Below the pieces are notes generated by a model. The model had not been told where the DNA came from and made no database searches. It was given only the letters and a program-made list of their open reading frames with translations. From DASYPQ01 sp046155895 (GTDB lineage Bacteria > Planctomycetota > UBA1135 > GCA-002686595), in the NCBI GenBank assembly GCA_046155895.1, contig JBJXFB010000090.1, positions 19,022-83,021 of the forward strand: a stretch of 64,000 nt of DNA. The letters are read 5' to 3'. The first letter of the stretch is position 1; each line of letters starts with the position of its first letter. This document shows positions 1 to 7,891 of this stretch, piece by piece. Made by a program: the position numbers and the translations under genes.

Positions 1-555
1 GTTCGAACCCACCGGCCGCACCTCGCCTTCCTGGAGCACGCGCAGGAGCTTCGACTGCATCGCGAGCGGCATGTCGCCGATCTCGTCCAGGAACACCGTC
101 CCGCCGTCGGCGTGGACGAAGTGGCCCGCGCGGTCGGCGATCGCGCCGGTGAACGAGCCTTTGGTGTGCCCGAACAGCTCGCTCTCGAGGAGGTTCGGCG
201 GCACGGCGGCGCAGTTCTCGGCCAGGAAAGGCTTCTTGTTGCGCCGGCTCTGCTCGTGGAGCGCTTTCGCGACGAGCTCCTTGCCGGTCCCGGTCTCCCC
301 CTGGATCAGGACAGAGACGTCGCTCGCCGCCACGCGCTCGATCAGGTCGTAGACGACGCGCATCGGCGGGCTGTCGCCGATCATGCCGAACCGCGCAGGG
401 ATCTCGGCGGAAACCGCGCGTTCCTTCGATGCGGGAGGACGCAGCGCATCCTCGAGCATCCTGGGGAGCTCGCCCTCGAACCCCGAGGCGCGCGCATCGG
501 TCACGATCTCCGCGATGCGCCGGCGCAGCGCCTCGCGATCGGTCTCCCCGCTCAA
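1..555 (-). CDS. Sigma-54-dependent transcriptional activator (cut by window edge)
   Basis: The first 185 codons are visible and the gene runs off the left edge. After about 65 unassigned residues comes the AAA+ domain of bacterial enhancer-binding proteins: Walker A 'GETGTGKE', the sigma-54 contact loop as 'GSFTGA', and Walker B 'FLDEIGDMP'. Such proteins use ATP to remodel sigma-54 RNA polymerase into an open complex. No receiver or FHA domain fits before the AAA+ core, so the signal input is unknown; a DNA-binding HTH should lie outside the window. The start is the TTG at 555, which overlaps the pcrA stop (TTGA), implying translational coupling. An in-frame GTG 17 codons later is an alternative. 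Confidence 0.88.
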   Translation of the reverse strand, partial: MSGETDREALRRRIAEIVTDARASGFEGELPRMLEDALRPPASKERAVSAEIPARFGMIGDSPPMRVVYDLIERVAASDVSVLIQGETGTGKELVAKALHEQSRRNKKPFLAENCAAVPPNLLESELFGHTKGSFTGAIADRAGHFVHADGGTVFLDEIGDMPLAMQSKLLRVLQEGEVRPVGSN

Positions 556-2828
556 GCGCGCCGCTCCCCGATCCGCTTGAGGTTCGCGTACTGGAGCAGG
601 AGCTGCCGCTCCCCCGAGGTCGTGAAGCGCACGGTCGCGCGCGCGTTGATCCCGGAACCCTGCAGGCGCTCGATCGTCCCGCGGCCGAAGTGCTCGTGCT
701 CGACGAAATCGCCGACGCGGAACTCGGGGATCTCCGGCGGAGGCGCGAACGAGCCGAGCATCTCCGACTCGTCCGCGTCGGCCTCGTGGCCTTCCAGGAG
801 CTCGGGCGGGATCTCCGAGAGGAAGCGCGAAGGCGAGCGGAAGCTCTCCTGCCCGAAGTGGAGTCGCGTCTGCGCGTGCATGAGCACGAGCCGCTCCTTC
901 GCGCGCGTGATGCCGACGTAGAACAGCCTCCGTTCCTCCTCGACTCCCGCGTCGGGATCGGGACCCTCGGCTTCCATGAGCGAGCGCGCATGCGGCAGGA
1001 GCTCCTCTTCGACTCCCGCGATGAAGACGACGGGAAACTCGAGGCCCTTGGCCGAGTGGAGCGTCATCAGCGTCGCGCGCTCCTGGCTCTCGTCCAACGA
1101 GTCGACGTCGCTGACGAGCGCGATGTCCTGGAGGAATCCGCGCAGGCCGCCGGCCTTCGCTCCCTCCTCCTGCGGACCCGCGCCAATCGCCGTGGGCGCC
1201 TCGCCGATCGCGGCGAGGCGGTCGTACTCCGCGGCGTGGGCGAGGAGCTCCTCGACGTTCGCCTCGCGGTCGACGCCGCTCTCGTCGTCCATCTGGGCCA
1301 TCCACGCGTCGTAGTCGATCTCCTCGATCAATTGGCCGAGCGCGACGGCCGCGGGCGCGTCGGCGAGGGGCGCGAGGCGTCCGAGGAGCTCTCCGAAGGC
1401 CGCGAATCCGCTGCGCGCGCGACCGCGGATCCCCGCGAGGATCTCGCTCGAGCGGACGGCCTCGAGCAACGGGATGCGGCGCCGCGCCGCCTCCTCGACG
1501 AGCAGGTCGACGCTCTTGTCGCCGATCCCGCGCTGCGGCCGGTTCACCGCGCGGCGGAACGCGATCTCGTCGGACGGATTCACGATCAGCTTCAGGTAGG
1601 CGACCAGGTCGCGGATCTCGCGCCGGGCGTAGAACTCGAGGCCGCCGATGACCTGGTACGGCACGCCCTGGAGCCGCAGCGCGCTCTCGAGCGCCCGCTG
1701 CATGAAGTTGACGCGGTAGAAGATCGCGAAGTCCTTCGGGGAGCGCCCGGCGGCGACCTGGGAGCGGATCTCGCGGGCGATCTCGCGCGCTTCGTCGTTC
1801 TCGTCGGCGCAGCGGAGCGCAGCGACCTTCGCGCCCGGGTCCGACGTCGTCCAGATCGACTTCTCCTTGCGCGCGCGATTCCTGCGGATGATCGCCTGCG
1901 CCACGGCGAGGATGTTCCCCGTCGAGCGGTAGTTCTGCTCGAGGCGGACGACCTTGGGAGCCCCGAAGTCCTTCTCGAAGTCGAGGATGTTGCGGATGTC
2001 GGCTCCGCGCCAGGCGTAGATCGACTGGTCGGGATCGCCGCAGACGGCCAGGTTGCCATGGAATCCGGAGAGATGCTTCGTCAGGAGGTACTGAACGCGG
2101 TTCGTGTCCTGGTACTCGTCGACGAGCACGTACCGGAAACGGCTCGCGTAGGCGTCGCGGACGCCCGGATGTTGCTCGAAGAGCTCGAGCACGCGGATCA
2201 GGAGGTCGTCGAAGTCGAGCGCGTTGCTCTTGCGCATCGCGGCTTCGTAGAGGCGGCGGACGTGGACGAGCACCTCGTGCTCGATCCCCTCCGATTCCGC
2301 GCCCAGGACGAGATCCGGCCTCTCCGAATACCCGTGGTTCTTCGACGCGCTGATCCATGCGCCGACCATGGACGGCTTGAAGCGGGTCGTGTCGTAGTTC
2401 GCCGACTGGATCAGCTTCTTGAGGAGCTCGTTGCGATCGCTCGTGTCGTAGATCGTGAAATCGCGCGTGTAGCGCTCCGGGGAGCCGGAAGGCGCGAGCG
2501 ACTCGATGTCCCGCCGCAGGATCCGCGCGCACATCGAGTGGAAGGTGCTGATCCAGGCCCCGCGCTCGGGGAGCATGGCCTCCACGCGCTCGCGCATCTC
2601 CCCGGCGGCCTTGTTGGTGAAGGTGATCGCGAGGATCTCCCAGGGCCGCACGCCGCGCTCCTGGACGAGCCAGGCGATCCTCCGCGTGATGACGCGCGTC
2701 TTCCCCGAACCGGGCCCGGCGAGGATGAGGAGCGGCCCTTCGCCGTGCGTGACCGCCTCGCGCTGCGGGTCGTTCAGACCCTCGAGCAGGCCGGAGGGCG
2801 TCGCGAAGAGGCTGGTCGTCTCGGGCAT
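552..2828 (-). CDS. pcrA: ATP-dependent DNA helicase, UvrD/PcrA family
   Basis: This is a superfamily 1A 3'-5' helicase of 758 residues, normal for PcrA/UvrD, acting in nucleotide excision repair and replication-fork maintenance. Walker A 'AGPGSGKT' has its lysine at residue 43, the Q-motif 'LNDPQREAV' precedes it, 'ITFTNKAAGEM' is motif Ia, and 'VDEYQDTN' is motif II. Motifs 'QNYRST' and 'GITRAKERL' follow, and the tail has the Tudor-like PcrA C-terminus. The ATG at 2828 is preferred over upstream in-frame codons because residues before it are Arg-rich and unlike the family. A TAGAAT hexamer ten bases upstream could be a promoter. The gene overlaps the downstream sigma-54 activator by four bases. 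Confidence 0.96.
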   Translation of the reverse strand: MPETTSLFATPSGLLEGLNDPQREAVTHGEGPLLILAGPGSGKTRVITRRIAWLVQERGVRPWEILAITFTNKAAGEMRERVEAMLPERGAWISTFHSMCARILRRDIESLAPSGSPERYTRDFTIYDTSDRNELLKKLIQSANYDTTRFKPSMVGAWISASKNHGYSERPDLVLGAESEGIEHEVLVHVRRLYEAAMRKSNALDFDDLLIRVLELFEQHPGVRDAYASRFRYVLVDEYQDTNRVQYLLTKHLSGFHGNLAVCGDPDQSIYAWRGADIRNILDFEKDFGAPKVVRLEQNYRSTGNILAVAQAIIRRNRARKEKSIWTTSDPGAKVAALRCADENDEAREIAREIRSQVAAGRSPKDFAIFYRVNFMQRALESALRLQGVPYQVIGGLEFYARREIRDLVAYLKLIVNPSDEIAFRRAVNRPQRGIGDKSVDLLVEEAARRRIPLLEAVRSSEILAGIRGRARSGFAAFGELLGRLAPLADAPAAVALGQLIEEIDYDAWMAQMDDESGVDREANVEELLAHAAEYDRLAAIGEAPTAIGAGPQEEGAKAGGLRGFLQDIALVSDVDSLDESQERATLMTLHSAKGLEFPVVFIAGVEEELLPHARSLMEAEGPDPDAGVEEERRLFYVGITRAKERLVLMHAQTRLHFGQESFRSPSRFLSEIPPELLEGHEADADESEMLGSFAPPPEIPEFRVGDFVEHEHFGRGTIERLQGSGINARATVRFTTSGERQLLLQYANLKRIGERRA

Positions 2829-2838
2829 GGGGGCGGCG

Positions 2839-2844
2839 ATTCTA
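2839..2844 (-). promoter_or_regulatory. Putative -10 element (TAGAAT) for pcrA
   Basis: TAGAAT lies ten bases before the pcrA ATG and would give a leader of about four bases. No convincing -35 hexamer is seen. It belongs to the TANNNT-before-start pattern described in the findings. Confidence 0.45.
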
Positions 2845-2881
2845 TAGGAAGGGATCGCGGGTCCGGCTGCCGGTGGCGATC

Positions 2882-2887
2882 TATACT
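2882..2887 (+). promoter_or_regulatory. Putative leaderless -10 element (TATACT)
   Basis: TATACT is followed by exactly six bases and then the ATG of the methyltransferase at 2894. With standard -10 geometry, +1 falls on the A of the ATG. No -35 box is evident. Confidence 0.6.
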
Positions 2888-2893
2888 GCCCGC

Positions 2894-3628
2894 ATGACTG
2901 CAGGACGCGGCGCCCGCGACAAGTGGAGCGCACCCGGATCGGGCGCCCGCTACGTCGGTCCCCGATTCCGTACGCGGCGCGCGGCGCTCCGCGATCCCGC
3001 GCTCGTCGAGCGGATCCTCGACCGCGACGGGGCCCGGCCGAGCCTGCGGCCCGTGCTCGACGCGCCCTGCGGCACCGGCCGCCTGCGGGGCGTGTTCGAG
3101 CGCCGCGGGATGCGCTACGTCGGCCTCGACGTCTCCTGGCCGATGCTGCAGGAGGCTCGGCGAGACGCGGAGGCCGGTCTCGTGATGGGTTTCGTCGACC
3201 GGATGCCGTTCCGGGACGACTCGTTCGACGTCGTCGTGTGCTGCCGGCTCCTCCACCACCTCCACGACGCCGAGGAGGCCGGGGCGGTCGTGCGCGAGCT
3301 CGTGCGCGTCGCGCACCGCATGGTGATCGTCTCCTTCTGGGACGCGGCCTCGCTGCACGCCTGGCGCGCGCGCGTCGGCCTGCGGCGTCCGGAAGGTCTT
3401 GCCGGCCGCAGCGCGCTGCCGAAACGCGCGTTGAAGCGGATGTTCGACGCCGCGGGCGCCGAGATCGTCGGCTTCCACCATTCCTTCCGATTCGTTTCAC
3501 AACAGGCGTTCGCCGTGGCGCTGAAGCGCGCGCCGGTCGCGCAGAAAGCGGCCTTGCCCGAGGGCCTCTCGGAGAAGCTCATCGACCTCTCCCGCAAGGG
3601 CGCGGCCGGTTCCCTTGGTCAAGCTTGA
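2894..3628 (+). CDS. Class I SAM-dependent methyltransferase
   Basis: A 244-residue protein with the Rossmann-like SAM-binding fold of class I methyltransferases. Motif I is 'VLDAPCGTGRL' (about residues 53-63), the acidic end of beta-2 is 'YVGLDVS', and 'FDVVVCCRLLHHL' is the Methyltransf_11 post-I/II region. Substrate is not predictable. Its stop overlaps the next gene, a WaaP-like sugar kinase, by 14 bases, so the pair may modify a common envelope glycolipid; that is inference. The ATG at 2894 sits exactly where a TATACT hexamer predicts transcription to begin. A GTG seven codons earlier is possible but lies upstream of that hexamer. Confidence 0.87.
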   Translation: MTAGRGARDKWSAPGSGARYVGPRFRTRRAALRDPALVERILDRDGARPSLRPVLDAPCGTGRLRGVFERRGMRYVGLDVSWPMLQEARRDAEAGLVMGFVDRMPFRDDSFDVVVCCRLLHHLHDAEEAGAVVRELVRVAHRMVIVSFWDAASLHAWRARVGLRRPEGLAGRSALPKRALKRMFDAAGAEIVGFHHSFRFVSQQAFAVALKRAPVAQKAALPEGLSEKLIDLSRKGAAGSLGQA

Positions 3629-4268
3629 GCTCGTCGCGCGGTCGGAGGAGGTAAGGCGGGAGGCGAGCGAGCTCGCGCTCGCGGCCTGGTCCGAGGGTCC
3701 GCGGCACGGGCGGTTCGTCGAATTGGCCGGCGGGCGCGCCTACTTCAAGCTGAGCGCGCTCGCCGGCAAGACTCGCGTGCGCTATGCCTTCAAGCGCAGG
3801 TTCCTCCGGGCTCCCCTCCCGCGCCTGGCGGAGTTCGCGAACCTCGCGTGGCTGCGGAAGAACGACTTCCAGGCTCCCGAGCCGCTCGCCGCGGGCGCGC
3901 TGTGGGAGCGCGGGCTCCCGCGCTTCCAGTTCCTTTTCACGCGCGAGGTGGCCGGGGCGCGGACGCTCGCAAGCTTCCTGGCCGACGAAACCCGGCTCGA
4001 TCTGCGAGCCGCGGTTCTCGGGGAGCTAGCGCGAACCGTGGCGCGCATGCACTCGCTGCGCTTCCTCCACCACGATCTCTTCCCGAGGAACATCCTCGTC
4101 ACCGACGGGATATGGTTCCTCGATTGCTGGGCGGGCGGCCTGCCGCCACAGGCGCGAGGCCCGGACTACGACCTGGCCTGCTTGACCCGGAACACCGAGA
4201 GAACGCTGTCGACGGCAGAGATCGAGCGGATCCTCGAGGTCTACGCTTCCGTGCGCAGGACGCGCTAG
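3615..4268 (+). CDS. Lipopolysaccharide-core kinase-like protein (WaaP/Kdo kinase family)
   Basis: A 217-residue protein resembling the Kdo/WaaP family of small kinases that phosphorylate inner-core sugars of LPS at the cytoplasmic membrane face. The kinase-like catalytic loop is 'LHHDLFPRNILV' (HxDxxxxN), followed by 'WFLDCWAGG' in place of the usual DFG/DFD segment. A conserved lysine is seen in 'AYFKL'. The start is a TTG at 3615 inside the end of the methyltransferase gene, so translation is probably coupled. It meets the minus-strand gene at 4265 tail to tail with a four-base overlap. Specific substrate is unknown. Confidence 0.78.
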   Translation: MVKLELVARSEEVRREASELALAAWSEGPRHGRFVELAGGRAYFKLSALAGKTRVRYAFKRRFLRAPLPRLAEFANLAWLRKNDFQAPEPLAAGALWERGLPRFQFLFTREVAGARTLASFLADETRLDLRAAVLGELARTVARMHSLRFLHHDLFPRNILVTDGIWFLDCWAGGLPPQARGPDYDLACLTRNTERTLSTAEIERILEVYASVRRTR

Positions 4269-4762
4269 TCCTTGAACCGGCTCTCCCCCGACGGATTCAC
4301 CGCGAGCAGCGTCTCGCGGATCCGTGCCTGATCCCCCGGCGGACAAGGCACCGAAGTCCATTCTCCGTCGAGCTTGAAGCGCAGGTGGTCGCCCGCGAGC
4401 CGCCATTCCTCCAGGTCCGCGAATCGTCTCGCGAACCAACCCCGCTGCACGCCGAGCTCTCCGAGGACCGCGTCGTGGAACCCCGGCGTGACCCACACGA
4501 GCAGGATGCCGAGCAGGATCGACTCGAGAACGAGATCCTGCTGCAGGTGCCCCCACATCGACTCCAGCGCGAGCAGCGCGGCGAGCGGCGCTCCGAGCAG
4601 CACGCGGCGCGTCCATCGATCGGGCCGCACCTCCGCGATCACGCCTCCCACCGTCGTCTGGGTGCGCTTCACGACGGCGAGCGTCACGATCAGCGCCGGC
4701 ACGAGCAGGAGAAGCGGCAGGAAGAGCAGCGTCTCGATCGAGAAATCCAACCCGAAAGGCAC
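4265..4762 (-). CDS. Small membrane protein of unknown function
   Basis: A 165-residue protein with GTG start. Three hydrophobic segments (about residues 8-30, 54-68 and 78-95) precede a soluble C-terminal part of about 60 residues. I do not recognise a family; the layout suggests a PH-like or sensing domain on the cytoplasmic side, but this is a guess. It follows the FecR gene at 4786 by 23 bases and may be its co-transcribed partner. It also has its own TATCCT hexamer six bases before the GTG, suggesting an internal leaderless promoter. Confidence 0.7.
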   Translation of the reverse strand: MPFGLDFSIETLLFLPLLLLVPALIVTLAVVKRTQTTVGGVIAEVRPDRWTRRVLLGAPLAALLALESMWGHLQQDLVLESILLGILLVWVTPGFHDAVLGELGVQRGWFARRFADLEEWRLAGDHLRFKLDGEWTSVPCPPGDQARIRETLLAVNPSGESRFKD

Positions 4763-4768
4763 GCGTAG

Positions 4769-4774
4769 AGGATA
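4769..4774 (-). promoter_or_regulatory. Putative leaderless -10 element (TATCCT)
   Basis: TATCCT, then six bases, then the GTG at 4762 on the minus strand. The hexamer lies in the short gap after the FecR gene, which would give the downstream membrane-protein gene an independent leaderless transcript. Confidence 0.55.
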
Positions 4775-4785
4775 GCTCGCGCGGC

Positions 4786-5736
4786 CTACCGCCACGAGGG
4801 CTTCATCTCCTCGAGCCAAGCAGCGCGCATCGCTTCGTCGCCGGCGAGGATCGCGGCCTCGGTCATGCCGTCGGGCGCAGCATAGGCCTTCGCGAGCTTC
4901 TCGAATGCGGCGTGACGCAGGCTCGGGGCCGTGCGGTCGGAGATCATGAGGTGCCAGAGCGTGAGCAGCCCCTCGTGCGAGACGTCGATCACCTTCGCGA
5001 CGAGCGCGGGGTCCGGATTCGCCGCGAACTCGACCTCGGCGAGCGCCTGGCGGTACTCGTCCGGCGCTTCGTCGTGCACCGGCGCGCGCGGCCCGTGCTC
5101 GGGATCCGACACGCAGGTCCACCCCGCGGGCACGTAGATCTCGCGGCCCTCGAACTCGAACGCGACCTGCCCGGTCGTCACGCGCAGGCGCGAGTCGCCG
5201 TCGTCGGCCACGTCGAGCTCGTACGCGCAGCCGAGGTCGATCGAGTTGCCCGCCGGCGTGCCGATCTGGAAGAGGCGCGGCTGCGCCCAGATCTTCGCCT
5301 TCACCGATCCGCGCTCGAGGAAGAGGCGGTGCGCGTCGCGCCCGGTGTCCTCCACCGCGATCCGCGAGTCCGGCGCGACGTCGACGTGCCCGAGCCAACC
5401 GATCTCGAGGCGCGCGCCGGTCTTCGAATCGGTCGAGAACCCTTCGCCCGCGCGCACGAGCTCGCGTCCCTCGAGCCCGAACACGCGGTATCCGGAGCTG
5501 CGCGGGCCGCCGAGCGCCCAGAAGATCAAGGCGGCCGCCACGAGTCCCGCCGCGATCGCCAGGGCGATCCGAAACCGGAGGAGGCGGCCTTTCGCGCGCG
5601 CGGGAACCTCCGCGCTCGTCCACCGAGAATTCCCGAGGCGGTAACGCCCGAGGAGGCGCTCGAGCTTCGCGACTTCGGGGTCGGGGGCCCCGCGCTTCTG
5701 CCACAGGTACTCGTTCACTTCGTCGTCTTCGCTCAT
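4786..5736 (-). CDS. FecR-domain membrane protein, putative anti-sigma factor
   Basis: A 316-residue protein. The first 60 residues are a charged cytoplasmic segment, a membrane helix follows at about residues 55-73, and the periplasmic part has a FecR-type beta domain including 'GTPAGNSIDLGCAYELDV'. FecR-type proteins bind a cognate ECF sigma factor on the inside and sense a signal outside. Its ATG overlaps the stop of the ECF sigma gene (ATGA at 5733-5736), the arrangement expected for a sigma/anti-sigma pair. The long C-terminal tail of about 110 residues beyond the FecR fold is unassigned. Confidence 0.82.
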   Translation of the reverse strand: MSEDDEVNEYLWQKRGAPDPEVAKLERLLGRYRLGNSRWTSAEVPARAKGRLLRFRIALAIAAGLVAAALIFWALGGPRSSGYRVFGLEGRELVRAGEGFSTDSKTGARLEIGWLGHVDVAPDSRIAVEDTGRDAHRLFLERGSVKAKIWAQPRLFQIGTPAGNSIDLGCAYELDVADDGDSRLRVTTGQVAFEFEGREIYVPAGWTCVSDPEHGPRAPVHDEAPDEYRQALAEVEFAANPDPALVAKVIDVSHEGLLTLWHLMISDRTAPSLRHAAFEKLAKAYAAPDGMTEAAILAGDEAMRAAWLEEMKPSWR

Positions 5737-6356
5737 CGTCCACCTGCCTGCGAGAGTCTCTCGCGCAGGAGCTTCATCCCCCGGTGCAGGTTCACCCGCA
5801 CCGAGCCGTGCGTCATGCCCGTGCGCGCCGCGATCTCGGGTCCGGAGAGCCCTTCGACGAGGCGCAGGATCAAGGTCTCGCGGTAGGCCTGCGGGAGGCT
5901 GCGCACCGCTTCGAGCGCGCGCTCCGCTTCCTCGTCCTCCTCGATCGTCGCGCCCTGCGGGCCCGCGGCGTCGTCGGCCGGAGCTCGGTGATCCTCCGGC
6001 AGCTCGAGCACCGTGCGCTTCGATTTGTGCGCGTCGTGGGCCCGGTTGCGTGCGATCCGGATGAGCCAAGGCCCCACGCTGGCCGGATCGTCGAGCCTGG
6101 GGATCGCCCGAAGCGCGAGGAGGAAGACTTCCTGGACGAGGTCGCGGGCCTCCTGGCGCGGCGCGACGGCGAGCAGGACGCCGTGGATCGTCGCGGCATA
6201 GCGCTCGTAGATCCGCGCGAAGGCCGGCCGGTCCCCCTCTCGCGCGCGGAGCGCGAGATCCGCGTCGGACTCGGGCGCCGGGGCCTCCTCCGCGCGGATC
6301 CGGACATCTGCTGTCGCCAAAGCCAGTCCTTGCACCGACCGAGCGACGACCGGCAC
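5733..6356 (-). CDS. ECF RNA polymerase sigma factor (sigma-70 family)
   Basis: A 207-residue sigma factor with region 2 ('AFARIYERYAATIHG', 'LVQEVFLLALR', 'GPWLIRIARN') and region 4 ('LPQAYRETLILRLVEGLS', then a helix-turn-helix 'IAARTGMTHGSVRVNL'). It lacks regions 1 and 3, as ECF sigmas do. The partner anti-sigma is the overlapping FecR gene downstream. The GTG at 6356 is chosen because a TAACAT hexamer lies seven bases upstream and it is the first start after the preceding stop at 6367; GTG at 6335 is an alternative. Confidence 0.9.
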   Translation of the reverse strand: MPVVARSVQGLALATADVRIRAEEAPAPESDADLALRAREGDRPAFARIYERYAATIHGVLLAVAPRQEARDLVQEVFLLALRAIPRLDDPASVGPWLIRIARNRAHDAHKSKRTVLELPEDHRAPADDAAGPQGATIEEDEEAERALEAVRSLPQAYRETLILRLVEGLSGPEIAARTGMTHGSVRVNLHRGMKLLRERLSQAGGR

Positions 6357-6363
6357 CCCGGCG

Positions 6364-6369
6364 ATGTTA
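6364..6369 (-). promoter_or_regulatory. Putative near-leaderless -10 element (TAACAT)
   Basis: TAACAT overlaps the stop codon of the upstream FecR gene and lies seven bases before the GTG at 6356. It could let this sigma gene fire independently of the upstream pair. Confidence 0.4.
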
Positions 6370-7149
6370 GCGCCAGATCTCGAGGGCCAAGGCTTCCAGG
6401 CGCACCAGGGGCTCGGCGTGGGAGTCGGGAGACCCTCCCCAGAGCGGCTCGCGCTGGTCGCGGAAGACGAGGCACATCCGGTCCGGCTCGACCGCACGCG
6501 ACCCGGGTCCCGTGGCCTCCGAGACCATCTCGACGGTCCCATGGAGGCAGCAGACGCAGGTTCCCTCCGTCTCGTAGTCGAGCGCGAAGGCCGTCCCGGT
6601 GACCAGGACCGCCATCACGTCCGCCTGGACGCGCATCCTGCGCCCGGCGAATCCGGGTCCGGTCCGCGCGCGCAGCCGACCGGCGTTGGCGCGCACTTCG
6701 TAGCTCCTGGTCGAGTCCGGATCGTCGAAGCCGGCGAAGGCGACGCGCGTCCCTCCGCTCAGACCGAACAGCGACAGGTCCCCCACCTGGAGCACGAGCT
6801 CTCCCTTTTCGACGACGATCTCGCGCGCGTTCCGCAGGCCGCGCGCGAGCGCGTCGGGATCCTCCACGGGGAGGGGCGCGCCGTCGGCCTTCACGATGCT
6901 GCCCGGAGCGACCTCGAGGACGCGCCAGGCCGGCGCGCTCGGGCGCGTCAGGAAGTAGCCGGCGGCGAGGACCGCCGCGGCCGCCAGCAAGGCGATCATG
7001 GGGGCTGCGAAGCGGCGAGCCGGAGGCGAGGAGAGCTGGGAGCCCTCGCAGAACCGGCGACGAAGCTCCTCGCGGAACTCCGCGCGGCACGCGGGACTCC
7101 CGACCGCGCGTAGCGCGTCCTCGACTTCGGCGTCGTGTTCCGCGCTCAT
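6367..7149 (-). CDS. FecR-domain membrane protein with CxCC motif, putative anti-sigma factor
   Basis: A 260-residue protein with a cytoplasmic N-terminus of about 47 residues, one membrane helix ('MIALLAAAAVLAAGYFL', about residues 51-67) and a periplasmic FecR-like beta domain ('RVQADVMAVLVTGTAFAL'). It is the probable anti-sigma of the ECF factor at 7146-7799, whose stop overlaps its start (ATGA). Unusually, the last FecR strands carry 'CVCCLHG', three clustered cysteines next to a histidine, which could bind a metal or haem or act as a redox switch; I infer this from the residues only. It ends with TAA, ten bases before the next sigma gene. Confidence 0.82.
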   Translation of the reverse strand: MSAEHDAEVEDALRAVGSPACRAEFREELRRRFCEGSQLSSPPARRFAAPMIALLAAAAVLAAGYFLTRPSAPAWRVLEVAPGSIVKADGAPLPVEDPDALARGLRNAREIVVEKGELVLQVGDLSLFGLSGGTRVAFAGFDDPDSTRSYEVRANAGRLRARTGPGFAGRRMRVQADVMAVLVTGTAFALDYETEGTCVCCLHGTVEMVSEATGPGSRAVEPDRMCLVFRDQREPLWGGSPDSHAEPLVRLEALALEIWR

Positions 7150-7799
7150 CGGCGCACCCCCTTGCCTTCCACGACGTACCTCTCCAGCGCCTCGCGCAGG
7201 TCCGCCAGCGCGCGCGAGTAGCGCTTCCGGACCGCGGTTTCGTTGCGCCCGGTCCGCTCCGCGATCTCCTCGAAGGAGAGACCCTCGAAGTAGCGCAGGA
7301 TCAGGGCTTCGCGCATCCCGGGCGAGAGCGTCTCGATCGCGCGGGAGAGCTCGCGGGCGAGCTCGGCGCTCTCGAGCTCCGGGAGCGGCCCCCGGTCGCG
7401 GGCGGGAGGCTCCAGGCGCCTTTCCTCGCCGTCGATTCCCGCATCGAGCTGCCCGTCCTTGTGCCGGCGCGAGCGCCAGTGGTCCCGCAGCTTGTTCGCG
7501 GCGATCGTGAACACCCACGGCCCCGGCGCCCGGTTCGGATCGTAGGTGTGGATCGCTCGCTGGATGTGCATGAAGACGTCCTGGGTCACGTCCTCCGCGA
7601 GATGGTCTTCGCCTAGCATGCGTCGCAGGTAGCCGTACACGCGGTCGAAGTAGATCTCGTAGAAGCGCGCCAGCGCCTCCGGATCTCGGCGCGGCAGCTT
7701 GGCCCGGAGCTCGGGCGGCAGCTCCACCCGGGATCGGTCTCCGAGGCCGTCTCGATCGGCCTTGGGAGCGGAACGCTGGTCGGGGGCGGGTTCGGGCAC
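7146..7799 (-). CDS. ECF RNA polymerase sigma factor (sigma-70 family)
   Basis: A 217-residue ECF sigma factor. Region 2 includes 'LARFYEIYFDRVYGYLRRM' and 'EDVTQDVFMHI'; region 4 includes 'LSPGMREALILRYFEGLS' and the HTH 'IAERTGRNETAVRKRYSRAL'. About 35 unordered residues precede region 2. It heads a minus-strand run of sigma, FecR, sigma, FecR and small membrane protein. Start is GTG at 7799; no Shine-Dalgarno-like sequence is seen. Its stop overlaps the ATG of the FecR partner by four bases. Confidence 0.9.
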   Translation of the reverse strand: MPEPAPDQRSAPKADRDGLGDRSRVELPPELRAKLPRRDPEALARFYEIYFDRVYGYLRRMLGEDHLAEDVTQDVFMHIQRAIHTYDPNRAPGPWVFTIAANKLRDHWRSRRHKDGQLDAGIDGEERRLEPPARDRGPLPELESAELARELSRAIETLSPGMREALILRYFEGLSFEEIAERTGRNETAVRKRYSRALADLREALERYVVEGKGVRR

Positions 7800-7891
7800 A
7801 GCTCGGGGTTTGTGACCGGGAAACTTGCGAGAATCCGGCCGGAGCCGAGAACCCTAGCGGGCCTGGGGCGCGGTGTCGAATCGCGGGAGCG

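Noticed and set aside
1..10. GTTCGAACCC at the window start looks like a tRNA T-loop.
   Set aside because: It lies in the conserved AAA+ coding region of the sigma-54 activator (end of 'EVRPVGSN' on the minus strand), and no acceptor stem or anticodon arm is present.
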